Below are positions 29,709 to 37,804 of a stretch of 64,000 bases of DNA, one piece after another. This DNA is from Candidatus Chlorobium masyuteum. Its GTDB lineage: Bacteria > Bacteroidota > Chlorobiia > Chlorobiales > Chlorobiaceae. Within the stretch, counting starts at the first letter, position 1. Every line of letters starts with the position of its first letter. Below the pieces are notes generated by a model, which saw only the letters and a program-made list of their open reading frames with translations, did no database searches and had not been told where the DNA came from. The translations under genes and the position numbers were made by a program. Location: NCBI RefSeq assembly GCF_011601315.1, contig NZ_JAAORA010000001.1, positions 434,001 to 498,000 on the forward strand. The letters run 5' to 3'.

Positions 29709-30128
29709 CTATTTGATGGAAATCTCCTTGCCGGTTTTGGGCTTCGGTTCCGACTTGGGGAGAACGATCTTCAGCACACCATTATCATAGGATGCCTCGA
29801 TTTTGTCAGCATTGATGTTCTCTCCTACGGTAAAACTCCTGCTCAGGCTTCCCCACGAACGTTCAATGCGATGATATCCCTTTTTCTTCTCCTCTTCATT
29901 CTGGGTTCTTTCAGCAGTGATGCAAAGCACATCATCATCCATTGAGACCTTTACATCCTCTTTTTTCACACCCGGAAGATCAGCCTCAATATTGATGGCA
30001 TTCTCATCCTCACTGATATCAACCTTGAAGGAGGGGGCAACCATAGAAGAGAAAAAAGGTGACACCTTGTCGTTGAAAACATCCTCAAACATTCTCAGCG
30101 GATCCCGTCCATACAGTTTGAGTGACAT
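29709..30128 (-). CDS. Small heat shock protein, HSP20/alpha-crystallin family
   Basis: An ATP-independent holdase that binds unfolding proteins. The 139-residue sequence has a short N-terminal arm (DPLRMFEDVFND), the alpha-crystallin domain from about 33 to 125 with VDISEDENAINIEADLPGV and the hallmark NGVLKIVLPK (A/GxLxxxxP), and a C-terminal EISIK, an IxI-type tail. No CIRCE element was seen upstream. Single gene, convergent with bchE. Confidence 0.95.
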   Translation of the reverse strand: MSLKLYGRDPLRMFEDVFNDKVSPFFSSMVAPSFKVDISEDENAINIEADLPGVKKEDVKVSMDDDVLCITAERTQNEEEKKKGYHRIERSWGSLSRSFTVGENINADKIEASYDNGVLKIVLPKSEPKPKTGKEISIK

Positions 30129-30293
30129 GACTGCATCTCCATCTTTTAAAGGTTTTAAAAGTCGAATTTGAATCTATCACAACAGGAAGAACAAGAACAC
30201 ATCCACCATGAAAAAAATTCCCGGCGGATGAGGAAGAAGATGTCAGGTGTCAGGGGTGAGGCATAAGAGATAGCACCGAAGACCTTGTCATCT

Positions 30294-30361
30294 GTCATCT
30301 CGAACGCAGAGAGAGATCTCCCTGAACAAAAGATAGATCCCTCCTTTCAGTTCGGGATGAC
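30294..30361. repeat. 68-bp inverted-repeat element (MITE-like)
   Basis: Imperfect terminal inverted repeats of about 26 bases: GTCATCTCGAAC...GAGATCT on the left and AGATCC...GTTCGGGATGAC on the right. No coding capacity. This kind of GTCAT(C/T)...(G)ATGAC hairpin is common between genes in Bacteroidetes/Chlorobi. It lies between hsp20 and trxB. Confidence 0.6.
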
Positions 30362-30406
30362 AATGGGGATGTCCGGAATGACATCATTGCCCACCTTCTT
30401 TGCGGC

Positions 30407-31351
30407 TCAGCGTATGGTTTCAAGAAAGCGCTCGGTATCAACCGCTGCCATGCAGCCGGTTCCTACGGCTGTAACAGCCTGGCGGTAGTTAAAGTCCTGA
30501 ACATCACCGCAGGCAAAAACACCGGCCACACTGGTTTCCGATGATGATTTTTTGGTCATGATATATCCGTAGTCATCAAGATCAAGCTGCCCCTTGAACA
30601 AAGCGGTATTCGGAGAGTGACCGATAGCCAGAAACACCCCGTCACATGAGTGCTCAACAAGTTCGCCGGTCTTGACGTTTTTCAGACGGATCCCGGTTAC
30701 CTGCATGCCATCTCCGAGAATTTCATCAACGACCTCATTGAGCAGCATCCTGATTTTTGGATTCTTTTGAACTCTCAGACTCATGATTTTTGATGACCGG
30801 AACTCTTCCCGACGATGAACAAGCACGACTTCCGAGGCAAATTTTGTAAGGTAGAGCGCCTCTTCCATGGCCGTATCACCGCCACCGATCACAAAAACCT
30901 TGCTGTCACGGAAAAAAAATCCGTCACAGGTTGCGCAGGCAGAAACACCCTTGCCGCGATAGCGGTCTTCCGACTCGATACCGAGCCATTTGGCACAGGC
31001 CCCGGTTGCAACAATGAGTGCGTGGGTAAAGAGTTCACGACCGTCTTCAAGCTGAAGAGAGAAGGGGCTTCTGGAAAGATCAACCTCGGTCACGCTCCCT
31101 GCAAGAAATTCCGCGCCGAACTTTGCTGCCTGCTCACGCATTTTCGACATCAGTTCAGGTCCGCGGATCCCTTCGGGAAAACCGGGGAAATTCTCGATTT
31201 CGGTGGTGATCATGAGCTGACCGCCCGGCTGCATACCTTCAATAATAAGCGGCTTGAGATTGGATCTTCCGGTGTAGATTGCCGCCGTATATCCCGCAGG
31301 CCCGGTGCCCATGATAACGATATCACGCACTTCTCTTTCCATATTGATCAT
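30407..31351 (-). CDS. trxB: Thioredoxin reductase
   Basis: NADPH-dependent flavoenzyme reducing thioredoxin. The 314-residue protein has the FAD motif MGTGPAGYTAAIY, redox-active C139-A-T-C142 in SACATCDGFF, NADPH motif GGGDTAMEEALYL, and C-terminal FAD motif GVFACGDVQDFNYRQ. trxA lies 49 bases upstream on the same strand, so the two form an operon. Initiation at 31351 or three codons later (31342) cannot be separated. Confidence 0.96.
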   Translation of the reverse strand: MINMEREVRDIVIMGTGPAGYTAAIYTGRSNLKPLIIEGMQPGGQLMITTEIENFPGFPEGIRGPELMSKMREQAAKFGAEFLAGSVTEVDLSRSPFSLQLEDGRELFTHALIVATGACAKWLGIESEDRYRGKGVSACATCDGFFFRDSKVFVIGGGDTAMEEALYLTKFASEVVLVHRREEFRSSKIMSLRVQKNPKIRMLLNEVVDEILGDGMQVTGIRLKNVKTGELVEHSCDGVFLAIGHSPNTALFKGQLDLDDYGYIMTKKSSSETSVAGVFACGDVQDFNYRQAVTAVGTGCMAAVDTERFLETIR

Positions 31352-31400
31352 GATGATGTAATTAATAAAACTCTTTACCCACTTGCCTGCTTCTGCATAA

Positions 31401-31730
31401 TCATGCGATATGCAGATCCATTTTCCTCGAAATCTGGTTTTTCGGTATGGCGCCGAGCAACTGATCTACGACCTGGCCGTTCTTGAAAATAAGCAGGCTC
31501 GGTATACTTCGGATGCCATACCGGGCTGCTGTGGCAGGATTCTCATCAACATTGACTTTTGCTACTACTGCTCTGCCGGCATACTCTCCGGCAAGTTCTT
31601 CAATAACCGGACCAAGCATCATGCAAGGACCGCACCATGTTGCCCAGAAATCAACCAGAGCCACTTTATCCGACTCAAGAATCTCGGTTGTGAAATTCTG
31701 GTCCGTTGCCGCAAGATATTTTTCGCTCAT
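31401..31730 (-). CDS. trxA: Thioredoxin
   Basis: A 109-residue thiol-disulfide carrier with active site W-C33-G-P-C36 in FWATWCGPCMM, the cis-proline in IRSIPSLLIFKNG and the usual DVDENPxTAxxYGI-type middle (VNVDENPATAARYGI). It is first in the trxA-trxB operon. In green sulfur bacteria it would be reduced through TrxB. Confidence 0.96.
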   Translation of the reverse strand: MSEKYLAATDQNFTTEILESDKVALVDFWATWCGPCMMLGPVIEELAGEYAGRAVVAKVNVDENPATAARYGIRSIPSLLIFKNGQVVDQLLGAIPKNQISRKMDLHIA

Positions 31731-31980
31731 CTCTTTTTATCGTTTAAGTTAACAACTACAACGATTTTATGATAACCATTGCATCATTAAACCGCTCTTA
31801 AGAAATACTTAAATTTCGCTTATAAAAAGAGGAAAGGGCAGGCGATAATCATTGCTTCTTTCGACCGGCAGAGAGCTCCGTCACAGCACTCTTCAAATCT
31901 CTGAACGTCGTGTCACAGGGCGGGATGCCTGATGCATCAAACATCGTAAAAGCATCCGCCCTTACGTTTCAGAGTAATCC

Positions 31981-32904
31981 TCAGGCAAGCTTTTTCAGGG
32001 TGGTTCCAAAGCCAAGTCGGTCGGCAATATTGGCTTCAGGATCGATAAACGGCCTGATAAGCGGCGAAGCACAGGTCATGAGCGTAGTAACCCCCGGTCC
32101 ATGACCGGCTTCCATGCAGTCGCTGTGTACGACAATACCGATAGAGATTGCGCCCTTGCGGTATGCTCTTCCATAACGATTATCATGATCCAGCAACGCA
32201 ACAAAATCACCGAAACGGATTTTGTCAATACCATACTCCCTGACCGTTTCACCGTCACTCGTCATAATATCATAATCACCTTTTGCAACGTGTGCGGAAC
32301 CGATACCTGAACCCATACAGACAGCAGGAACAACGGTGGTAACCGGAACTTCAAGCACACCACCCTCAAGTTCACGGATCTTCAGGGCCTGAAGCAGGTC
32401 GGGATCAAGATTGAACAGGGTAACAGCCGGATAATCCGTGAGCTTAAGCCCCTGACCTTTCCCCCGGATAATAATGGTATCGCTGTAAAGCAGCTTCTCC
32501 TTTACTTCACGCGTGAAATCGACAATCACATGCTCTGACCCTCCATGATGGCCGAGAACACGACCTTCAGCTCCTTTGGCCTCACCGGTGACAACGGTGG
32601 CAACATTGCCTGCACAGGAGTAGATCTGCACGCCTACGTTGGGATGCTCGAAAGGTTTCTGGGTATCGGCAGTACAGCTTACTCCCGGCTCTATATGATC
32701 CCCCTGCCATCCGAATGCCGGATCTCCCGCCTGAACATTCAGGGTAATACCTCCGATTGAAGGAAGAATGAACGGCGTGCCGTGGTGGTCAACCTCCCAG
32801 TTACCTCTGGTTCTCGGCTGCCCCGGCTGACACTGCAGTAAAAACTCCACTAAATGCGGTTCGTTTGTTTTAAGCATGACTTCTTGATAATGGTTATTAG
32901 GCAC
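31981..32904 (-). CDS. DUF4438-like protein of unknown function
   Basis: A 307-residue soluble protein. It matches my recollection of the DUF4438 family from its layout: [21 protein letters not shown] near the N-terminus, [39 protein letters not shown] in the middle, and [20 protein letters not shown] near the end. No catalytic role is established for this family. Histidines and acidic residues are conserved-looking, but no clear catalytic motif can be named. It lies 6 bases behind the Cys-rich 246-residue protein on the same strand, so the two are probably co-expressed. The first ATG at 32904 was kept; 32877 is an alternative. Confidence 0.65.
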   Translation of the reverse strand: MPNNHYQEVMLKTNEPHLVEFLLQCQPGQPRTRGNWEVDHHGTPFILPSIGGITLNVQAGDPAFGWQGDHIEPGVSCTADTQKPFEHPNVGVQIYSCAGNVATVVTGEAKGAEGRVLGHHGGSEHVIVDFTREVKEKLLYSDTIIIRGKGQGLKLTDYPAVTLFNLDPDLLQALKIRELEGGVLEVPVTTVVPAVCMGSGIGSAHVAKGDYDIMTSDGETVREYGIDKIRFGDFVALLDHDNRYGRAYRKGAISIGIVVHSDCMEAGHGPGVTTLMTCASPLIRPFIDPEANIADRLGFGTTLKKLA

Positions 32905-32910
32905 ATACAG

Positions 32911-33651
32911 TTATGCATCAAGTCCCGGTCGTATAAATGACCTTGCTGCAGGAAAAACAACTTCAACGGAACGGCGAAGCCGATCAAGATGAACAAGAAG
33001 AGAGAGCGTACTATCCGCCTGTGAGGGTAATCCGGTATAAAGCAGACTCCATGCGGCAAGTGAGCGATCAATAGTAATAAGAGCAATTTTGGCCGTGCCG
33101 TTGGCATCATTATCCGGTTCATTGATCCCGGAAGCGATATCGTTCATTCTGCCTTCAACAGCACGGACAATTTTCGGATAAATAAAATACTGATAGTGCT
33201 TTATAATCTCAACCGGTTCGCTGAAAGAGGGCTGATCAGGGTTCATGAGCAGAGACTCCTGCTCGAAAACATCATCAACCACAGCAAACCATTCATTGAC
33301 CATACCGGCATAGAGAAGAGCTGCTGCAGAGCAGGGATGTTCACGGGCATTACGATACTTACTGTCTGGCGGTTCTGAGAGCACGGTCTCTTTTTGCAGA
33401 TCATCAACACCGAGACCCTGCCTGGTGGCCATTTCCCGAATGTAACGCATAGCATTGACAAGAGCTTCACCCATCTCCTGCCAAAACCCGGCATTGAGTG
33501 CATCAAACTCCTGCAGAGCGCTGCCGCTCTGCTGCTCCCCGGATTCAACCTGAAACTGAAGACAGCGAGCGGTAAATGCACAACGCTCACACCAGCGGTC
33601 ACAATAACTAAAAATATCCGGAATCAGGTCAGCTTCACCGGCCATGGTCAT
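32911..33651 (-). CDS. Uncharacterised protein with N-terminal Cys cluster
   Basis: A 246-residue protein of no family known to me. Its N-terminus carries CDRWCERCAFTARC (four Cys in 14 residues, spacing C-x3-C-x2-C-x5-C), a possible Fe-S or zinc site. The rest is mostly helical (YIREMATRQGLGVDDL, FIYPKIVRAVEGR). No signal peptide or membrane helix. It is first in a two-gene unit with the DUF4438-like gene, whose start follows by 6 bases. Function unknown. Confidence 0.75.
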   Translation of the reverse strand: MTMAGEADLIPDIFSYCDRWCERCAFTARCLQFQVESGEQQSGSALQEFDALNAGFWQEMGEALVNAMRYIREMATRQGLGVDDLQKETVLSEPPDSKYRNAREHPCSAAALLYAGMVNEWFAVVDDVFEQESLLMNPDQPSFSEPVEIIKHYQYFIYPKIVRAVEGRMNDIASGINEPDNDANGTAKIALITIDRSLAAWSLLYTGLPSQADSTLSLLVHLDRLRRSVEVVFPAARSFIRPGLDA

Positions 33652-34192
33652 ACAGTTTAGTCATGCATACTATTACTGAGCGATCAAACAGAAGATTCCG
33701 TCAGTTGGAAAGAGTGCCTGAAAGTAAAACAGGGGTTCAGGAAAATACAAAAAACCCGAAACCCTCCAATCAAACGAGCGGTTGCAAAGCTCTTTATCGA
33801 CTCCTTTCAAGCAGTCATCCATTACAGCAGCGTTACGGAGTAACAAGTATATCCCGACAGATTTTACTGCCCGGGCAAAGCGTATCAACACCTCACGGGA
33901 ACCACAAATCGTCTCACAATATGTCTCGTTAAACGGGTATCAGCATCAAAAACGAGACGTATCACCTCCGAATACCGTTATAGCAGGCTCGTTTTCGCCG
34001 GGTCTATGTCTCACCTGCAAACAGGAGCATATTTATCCGCAAAACCATACAATATTAAGAGATATCGTCAATGAAAGAACGTTCATGCGAACCGGTTATG
34101 AACCATTTTCAGCCATTTGGCACGGTAGTTGATGCATTACATACAGAATCAGAAACACGAAATTATCAACTACGACCAAACAGGATACGATC
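33652..34192. other. Spacer of 540 bases before the secreted protein gene
   Basis: No gene supported. The spacer holds the divergent promoters of the Cys-rich protein (-) and the secreted protein (+). Two mutually exclusive hairpins share the segment around 33949-33958 (see separate entry). Open frames on either strand are Ser/Arg-rich and lack family signatures. Confidence 0.5.
33923..33995 (+). promoter_or_regulatory. Alternative hairpins in the leader of the secreted protein gene
   Basis: GTCTCGTT (33923-33930) pairs with AACGAGAC (33951-33958). AAAACGAG (33949-33956) pairs instead with CTCGTTTT (33988-33995). Both stems are 8 bp and cannot form together. The arrangement lies about 200 bases before the ATG at 34193. 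This looks like an attenuator or riboswitch-type switch, but no known riboswitch consensus was recognised. Confidence 0.3.
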
Positions 34193-34804
34193 ATGAAAAA
34201 CAACAAATCTCTTCGCACCCTTGCTCTCGGAGCAGCACTTCTCGGTCTTTCGGTTATGCCGTCATCCGTTATGGCAGCACCGGTCTCCCAGTCAGGAACG
34301 ACCACCACGACCGTTACGATGCCTGAGTACCTTGTTCTGCACTACTACAGCGCGGTTGCCCTGAACTTCTCGGCCACCTCGTCAAGCGCATCGCAGACCG
34401 GTTCACCGTTATCGGCAACCTGGACAACCCTCGGTGATACCTCAACAACTCTTGCTGCATCGGCATCAGAGGTCGGCCCGACATCCGCCAACATCACGCT
34501 GAAGAATGCCTGGGCGATTGCCGGTCTGTCAAGCAGCGGAACCGCAACCGTATCGATTACCGGAACTGATTTCTCGGCAACGAGGGTCGGCTCAACCTCC
34601 AAGATCGGTGTAACCGGATACGGACTTGCTTCAACCAATGGTGTAAGCGGCGCGGTTACAGGCGCAACGGTTACAACACTGCTTCGCGGTGTTACCGGCC
34701 AGACCCAGACCGTTGGAGATGTCAAGATGACTCTCAACTTCTCGAACACGACAGAGTCCGGTGCCCATGCAGGATCGTTCACGATTACCGCACAGACTAT
34801 CTGA
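34193..34804 (+). CDS. Secreted Ser/Thr-rich beta protein of unknown function
   Basis: A 203-residue exported protein with signal peptide at about 1-28 (LRTLALGAALLGLSVMPSSVMAAP). The mature part is almost free of charged residues and cysteine, very rich in Ser, Thr, Ala and Gly, with alternating hydrophobic residues as in a beta-sandwich or fimbrial/surface-layer subunit. I recognise no catalytic motif and no named family. It stands alone, with a 540-base leader and a perfect terminator, which suggests a well expressed single gene. Possible roles are a surface layer, pilus-like or adhesive component. Confidence 0.8.
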   Translation: MKNNKSLRTLALGAALLGLSVMPSSVMAAPVSQSGTTTTTVTMPEYLVLHYYSAVALNFSATSSSASQTGSPLSATWTTLGDTSTTLAASASEVGPTSANITLKNAWAIAGLSSSGTATVSITGTDFSATRVGSTSKIGVTGYGLASTNGVSGAVTGATVTTLLRGVTGQTQTVGDVKMTLNFSNTTESGAHAGSFTITAQTI

Positions 34805-34857
34805 CATACCCCATCGTAGTACCTCCCGCTTCAACTGACAGGATCGGGAGTATATAT

Positions 34858-34895
34858 AAAAAAGCAGGGCTCCAGTTCCGGAGCCCTGCTTTTTT
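34858..34895. terminator. Bidirectional terminator between secreted protein gene and arfB
   Basis: Perfect 16-bp stem (34858-34873 with 34880-34895), six-base loop, A-run left and T-run right; it serves the plus-strand secreted protein gene and the minus-strand arfB. Confidence 0.95.
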
Positions 34896-34901
34896 ATTAC
34901 C

Positions 34902-35303
34902 CTACCAGTCGATTCGCCCTCGCAGCAGCTTGACTGCCGAGCGTTTCTCCTTGCTTTCAAGTCTTTTTTGCCGTGAACTGCCGGTTGGTTTGGTCTCCCT
35001 GCGCTTTTTCTGTATAACCGCTGCACTCTCAAGAATGGACTGCAACCGCTGGAGCGCATCTTCACGATTTTTTTCCTTTGTCCGATAACGCTGCGCTTTA
35101 ATAACAAGGATACCCTCTTTTGAAATACGCCGGTCCTTCAGGGCAAGCAGGCGCTCCTTGAGCTCATCAGAGAGCGATGATGCCCTGATATCAAAACGGA
35201 GATGAACTGCACTCTCGACCTTGTTGACATTCTGACCACCGGCGCCCTGTGAACGCATGGAGTGCAGTTCAAGCTCCTCTTCCCTGACTGTAATCTTCTG
35301 CAT
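34902..35303 (-). CDS. arfB: Alternative ribosome-rescue factor B (peptidyl-tRNA hydrolase, GGQ)
   Basis: ArfB/YaeJ hydrolyses peptidyl-tRNA on ribosomes stalled at mRNA ends. The 133-residue protein has the catalytic GGQ at residues 22-24 in SQGAGGQNVNK and the basic C-terminal tail (RQKRLESKEKRSAVKLLRG) that inserts into the empty mRNA channel. It lacks the codon-recognition domain of RF1/RF2, so it is not a truncated release factor. ATG 35303 gives the usual MQKITVREEELEL; a start 15 bases upstream is possible. The HAD gene is upstream on the same strand, 40 bases away. Confidence 0.93.
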   Translation of the reverse strand: MQKITVREEELELHSMRSQGAGGQNVNKVESAVHLRFDIRASSLSDELKERLLALKDRRISKEGILVIKAQRYRTKEKNREDALQRLQSILESAAVIQKKRRETKPTGSSRQKRLESKEKRSAVKLLRGRIDW

Positions 35304-35343
35304 AACGGTTCTCCTCATCCAATATCATATTGCAATGCCGTAT

Positions 35344-35928
35344 TCAAGTAATTGCCGCAAGGGTTTCCGGCCAGGATGTAAACCGGATGCTTCGTATACC
35401 GGCTTCCGAAGCCGCTTTGCAGTTTTCAGGCCTGTCGTCAATAAGCAGAAACTCCTCTGCCGGAACTCCTGAATCGGAAAGCAGATTGCGGAATGCCTCG
35501 GGGGAGTTTTTAAGAACTCCGTGCTCATAAGAGAGATAGTAGCGTTCCCGTCCTTTCAAAAGAGGAAAGTTATTCAAAAGAAAGAGAAAGTGGAGCGGAT
35601 CGGTATCACTCATAATCCAGAGCCGGTGCTCTCTTCCGAGAATCTCAACGCCATACTCCGCTCCGAGCATGGGGGTAAAGATATTCTGCCACTTCACACG
35701 AATCTCAAGGCTGCTGCTGCTCTTTGTCGCCGGATCAGCTTCAATCATTGCCATGTAGTCATAAGGGGCAATCATTCCGCGATCAAACCGGCTTTTAAGC
35801 TCTCCCTGACAATATTTTTGACAGATTGACTGCTCGTCAGCGCTCCCGTCGGGAAGAACTCCCCGGCAGAAAGAGAGAAAATCAACCGAAACAAGAACAT
35901 TGCCGATATCAAGTAAAATAGTACTCAT
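35344..35928 (-). CDS. HAD-superfamily hydrolase (subfamily IA-like)
   Basis: A 194-residue phosphatase-type protein. Motif I is LLDIGNVL, with the usual second Asp replaced by Asn, as in YihX-type members where the first Asp is the nucleophile; motif II is WIMSDTDP, motif III Lys is in HGVLKNSPEAF, and motif IV is FLLIDDRPEN. The small cap lies between motifs I and II. The substrate is not evident; sugar phosphates are common for this group. It precedes arfB on the same strand and may share its transcript. Confidence 0.88.
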   Translation of the reverse strand: MSTILLDIGNVLVSVDFLSFCRGVLPDGSADEQSICQKYCQGELKSRFDRGMIAPYDYMAMIEADPATKSSSSLEIRVKWQNIFTPMLGAEYGVEILGREHRLWIMSDTDPLHFLFLLNNFPLLKGRERYYLSYEHGVLKNSPEAFRNLLSDSGVPAEEFLLIDDRPENCKAASEAGIRSIRFTSWPETLAAIT

Positions 35929-36017
35929 AAGCGTTCAGGTTAAAAGCGAAGTGCAAATATTCCGGGTGTTGAATTGCTGTAAAAGCGATCCTGCGTGATC
36001 GCCCTTTGGCAAATGGT

Positions 36018-36050
36018 TCTCTTCGTCGTTGCCGTCCCTGAACTCTTTTT
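36018..36050 (-). repeat. Interspersed repeat, GAGTTCAGGGA family, inverted copy
   Basis: On the minus strand AAAGAGTTCAGGGACGGC then AACGACGAAGAGA, the best match to the copy at 11976-12006, including its distal AACGACGAAGAGA half. Confidence 0.7.
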
Positions 36051-36101
36051 TATCCTTGACTTGATTTCAGGGTAATTGATGAACCCGATGTGCCGGAAAC
36101 A

Positions 36102-36140
36102 AAAAAAACACAAGGCGCATAAATTACGCCCTGTGTTTTT
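36102..36140 (-). terminator. Probable terminator of the cold shock gene
   Basis: A 14-bp stem with one G.U pair on the minus strand (arms about 36106-36119 and 36126-36139), flanked by a U-tract from the run of A at its left. It lies about 160 bases after the csp stop. Confidence 0.6.
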
Positions 36141-36300
36141 AATCAAAAACCCGGGAGCTCCGGTTTCAGTAAAAAAACCGGATGCGGTTAAGCATAACAA
36201 CCGCCATCATAAAACAAGCAAAGAGTGCCGATAAATGACCAACCGTCGAAACCGCCCGAACAAAATGATGTGAAGAACCGCCCTGTGATTCAGAACTACT

Positions 36301-36510
36301 TTAGAGAGGGGTTACATTTTCAGCCTGGAGGCCTTTTGCGCCCTGTGTGACTTCCATCAAAACTTTCTGACCTTCAACAAGCGTTTTGCGTCCGGTGCCG
36401 TTGATTGCACTGTGATGCACAAAAACGTCTTTTCCACCCTTCTGCTCAATAAAACCGTAACCTTTTTCTTCGTTGAACCATTTGACAGTTCCTTCAACCT
36501 GAGTACCCAT
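36301..36510 (-). CDS. Cold shock domain protein
   Basis: A 69-residue single cold shock domain, an RNA chaperone. RNP1 is KGYGFIEQ and RNP2 VFVHHSAI; the N-terminus is [13 protein letters not shown] and the C-terminus [10 protein letters not shown]. The frame is open further upstream, but ATG 36510 has AGAGGTAG a few bases before it and gives the standard length. The ~230-base region upstream of the gene is A/T-rich, consistent with the long leaders of csp genes. Confidence 0.95.
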   Translation of the reverse strand: MGTQVEGTVKWFNEEKGYGFIEQKGGKDVFVHHSAINGTGRKTLVEGQKVLMEVTQGAKGLQAENVTPL

Positions 36511-36741
36511 ATCTACCTCTTTTTTATTTTTGCCAGTTAAACTTGGCGTTACAATGAGCGAACTTCTACATGAAGCGCTCAAAAACGAATTTATTTTTCG
36601 TGAAAATTAATTTACTCACTTTAAGCTAATTCAAAAAGAAAGTTGTGCAGTTTAACCCACTTTTTTAGAATCAATCAAAAAAAATCCCTGATGCCCTGCT
36701 GAAGAGCACCCCCTTGCAAAAACACCGAAGAAACCGCTCAA

Positions 36742-37692
36742 TTATACTACAGCCCAGAGCTTTATTCTGCGATCATCACTTCCGCTTGCGATGATTTTTC
36801 CGTCAGGCGAGATATCTACTGACTGTACTTCGAGCGTATGACCACGATAGGAGTGCAGCTGTTTGCCTGTCGCTACATCCCACAAGCGAATCGACTCGTC
36901 ATTTGCCGCACTTGCGACCTTCGTTCCCTCCGGATTGAAACAGACACTGCGCACCGCGTCTTCATGACCTTCAAGTACCTTGAGAATCTCTCCTGTTGCT
37001 GCATCAACAATCTTGACTTTGGCATCACGACCGCAAAAAGCGATCAATTTGTCGTCAGGACTGAAAACAACCGCGTGCGAAAGTGTATCATTGGTTCGGT
37101 AGTTAGCGATATTTCTTCCGCTCTCCACATCCCAGATTTTAAGTACCGGCTCCTCTCCGCAACTGACTATTTTCTTGCCGTCATGGCTGTAGGCAAGCGA
37201 TTCGATATACGATTTATGACCCCGCCACACGGAGAGCTCATTACCTGTTTCAACATCCCAGAGCCGGATGGTCGTATCACGTGAACAGCTTGCAAGAACC
37301 TTGCTGTCGGGGCTGAATGCCACCATACGGACTGCCGTATCATGACCTTTGCAGACATGGAGACACTTGCCGGTTGCGGCATCCCATATTCTTGCCGTAC
37401 TGTCAGTACTGCCACTCGCCAGACGTTTTCCGTCACGGCTGTAGTCAATGCACTCAACCCATGTTTCATGGCCTTTCATGGTGAAAAGCGATTTTCCTGA
37501 CTCTACATCCCACAGCATTACGCTCTCATCGAAGCTTCCACTGACAAGCTTTTTACCATCCGTGCTGAACTTGACACCCAGAACCCGGTCGAGATGACCT
37601 TCCATAGTCTTTATGACATTGATGTCCTCTTTAATACCGGGAAGTTTCAGTTCAACCTCTTTTTTTCCGAATATCTTCGATAAGAAACCCAT
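36742..37692 (-). CDS. Seven-bladed WD40 repeat protein
   Basis: A 316-residue protein: a 30-residue lead (MGFLSKIFGKKEVELKLPG) then seven WD40 repeats of 42 residues each, with GH near the start and WD at the end of most blades (for example LWDVESGK, IWDAATGK, LWDVETGN). Blade 5 is the least regular: GH is TN and WD is VD. Seven repeats make one complete propeller with no other domain attached, so the protein is a pure binding scaffold. The lead lacks a signal peptide, so it is probably cytoplasmic. Partners are unknown. Confidence 0.93.
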   Translation of the reverse strand: MGFLSKIFGKKEVELKLPGIKEDINVIKTMEGHLDRVLGVKFSTDGKKLVSGSFDESVMLWDVESGKSLFTMKGHETWVECIDYSRDGKRLASGSTDSTARIWDAATGKCLHVCKGHDTAVRMVAFSPDSKVLASCSRDTTIRLWDVETGNELSVWRGHKSYIESLAYSHDGKKIVSCGEEPVLKIWDVESGRNIANYRTNDTLSHAVVFSPDDKLIAFCGRDAKVKIVDAATGEILKVLEGHEDAVRSVCFNPEGTKVASAANDESIRLWDVATGKQLHSYRGHTLEVQSVDISPDGKIIASGSDDRRIKLWAVV

Positions 37693-37804
37693 AGTACTGC
37701 TCTCGTTTGAATTGAAAGACTCTCCCCGGAATAAGGGATTGCCATATTACATTAATCGTGCAATTTACAAAAATTAATCGCCTTCACCGAAATCTTGCAA
37801 GCCC

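Larger units (their letters stand above)
35929..36300. other. Spacer of 370 bases between the cold shock gene and the HAD gene
   Basis: No gene seen. It contains an inverted copy of the GAGTTCAGGGA repeat (36018-36050) and a hairpin at about 36106-36139 that could terminate the cold shock transcript on the minus strand. Confidence 0.55.

Noticed and set aside
33782-34132. A 116-codon frame upstream of the secreted protein gene
   Set aside because: Composition is Ser/Arg-rich without domain signals, no ribosome site, and it spans the alternative hairpins.
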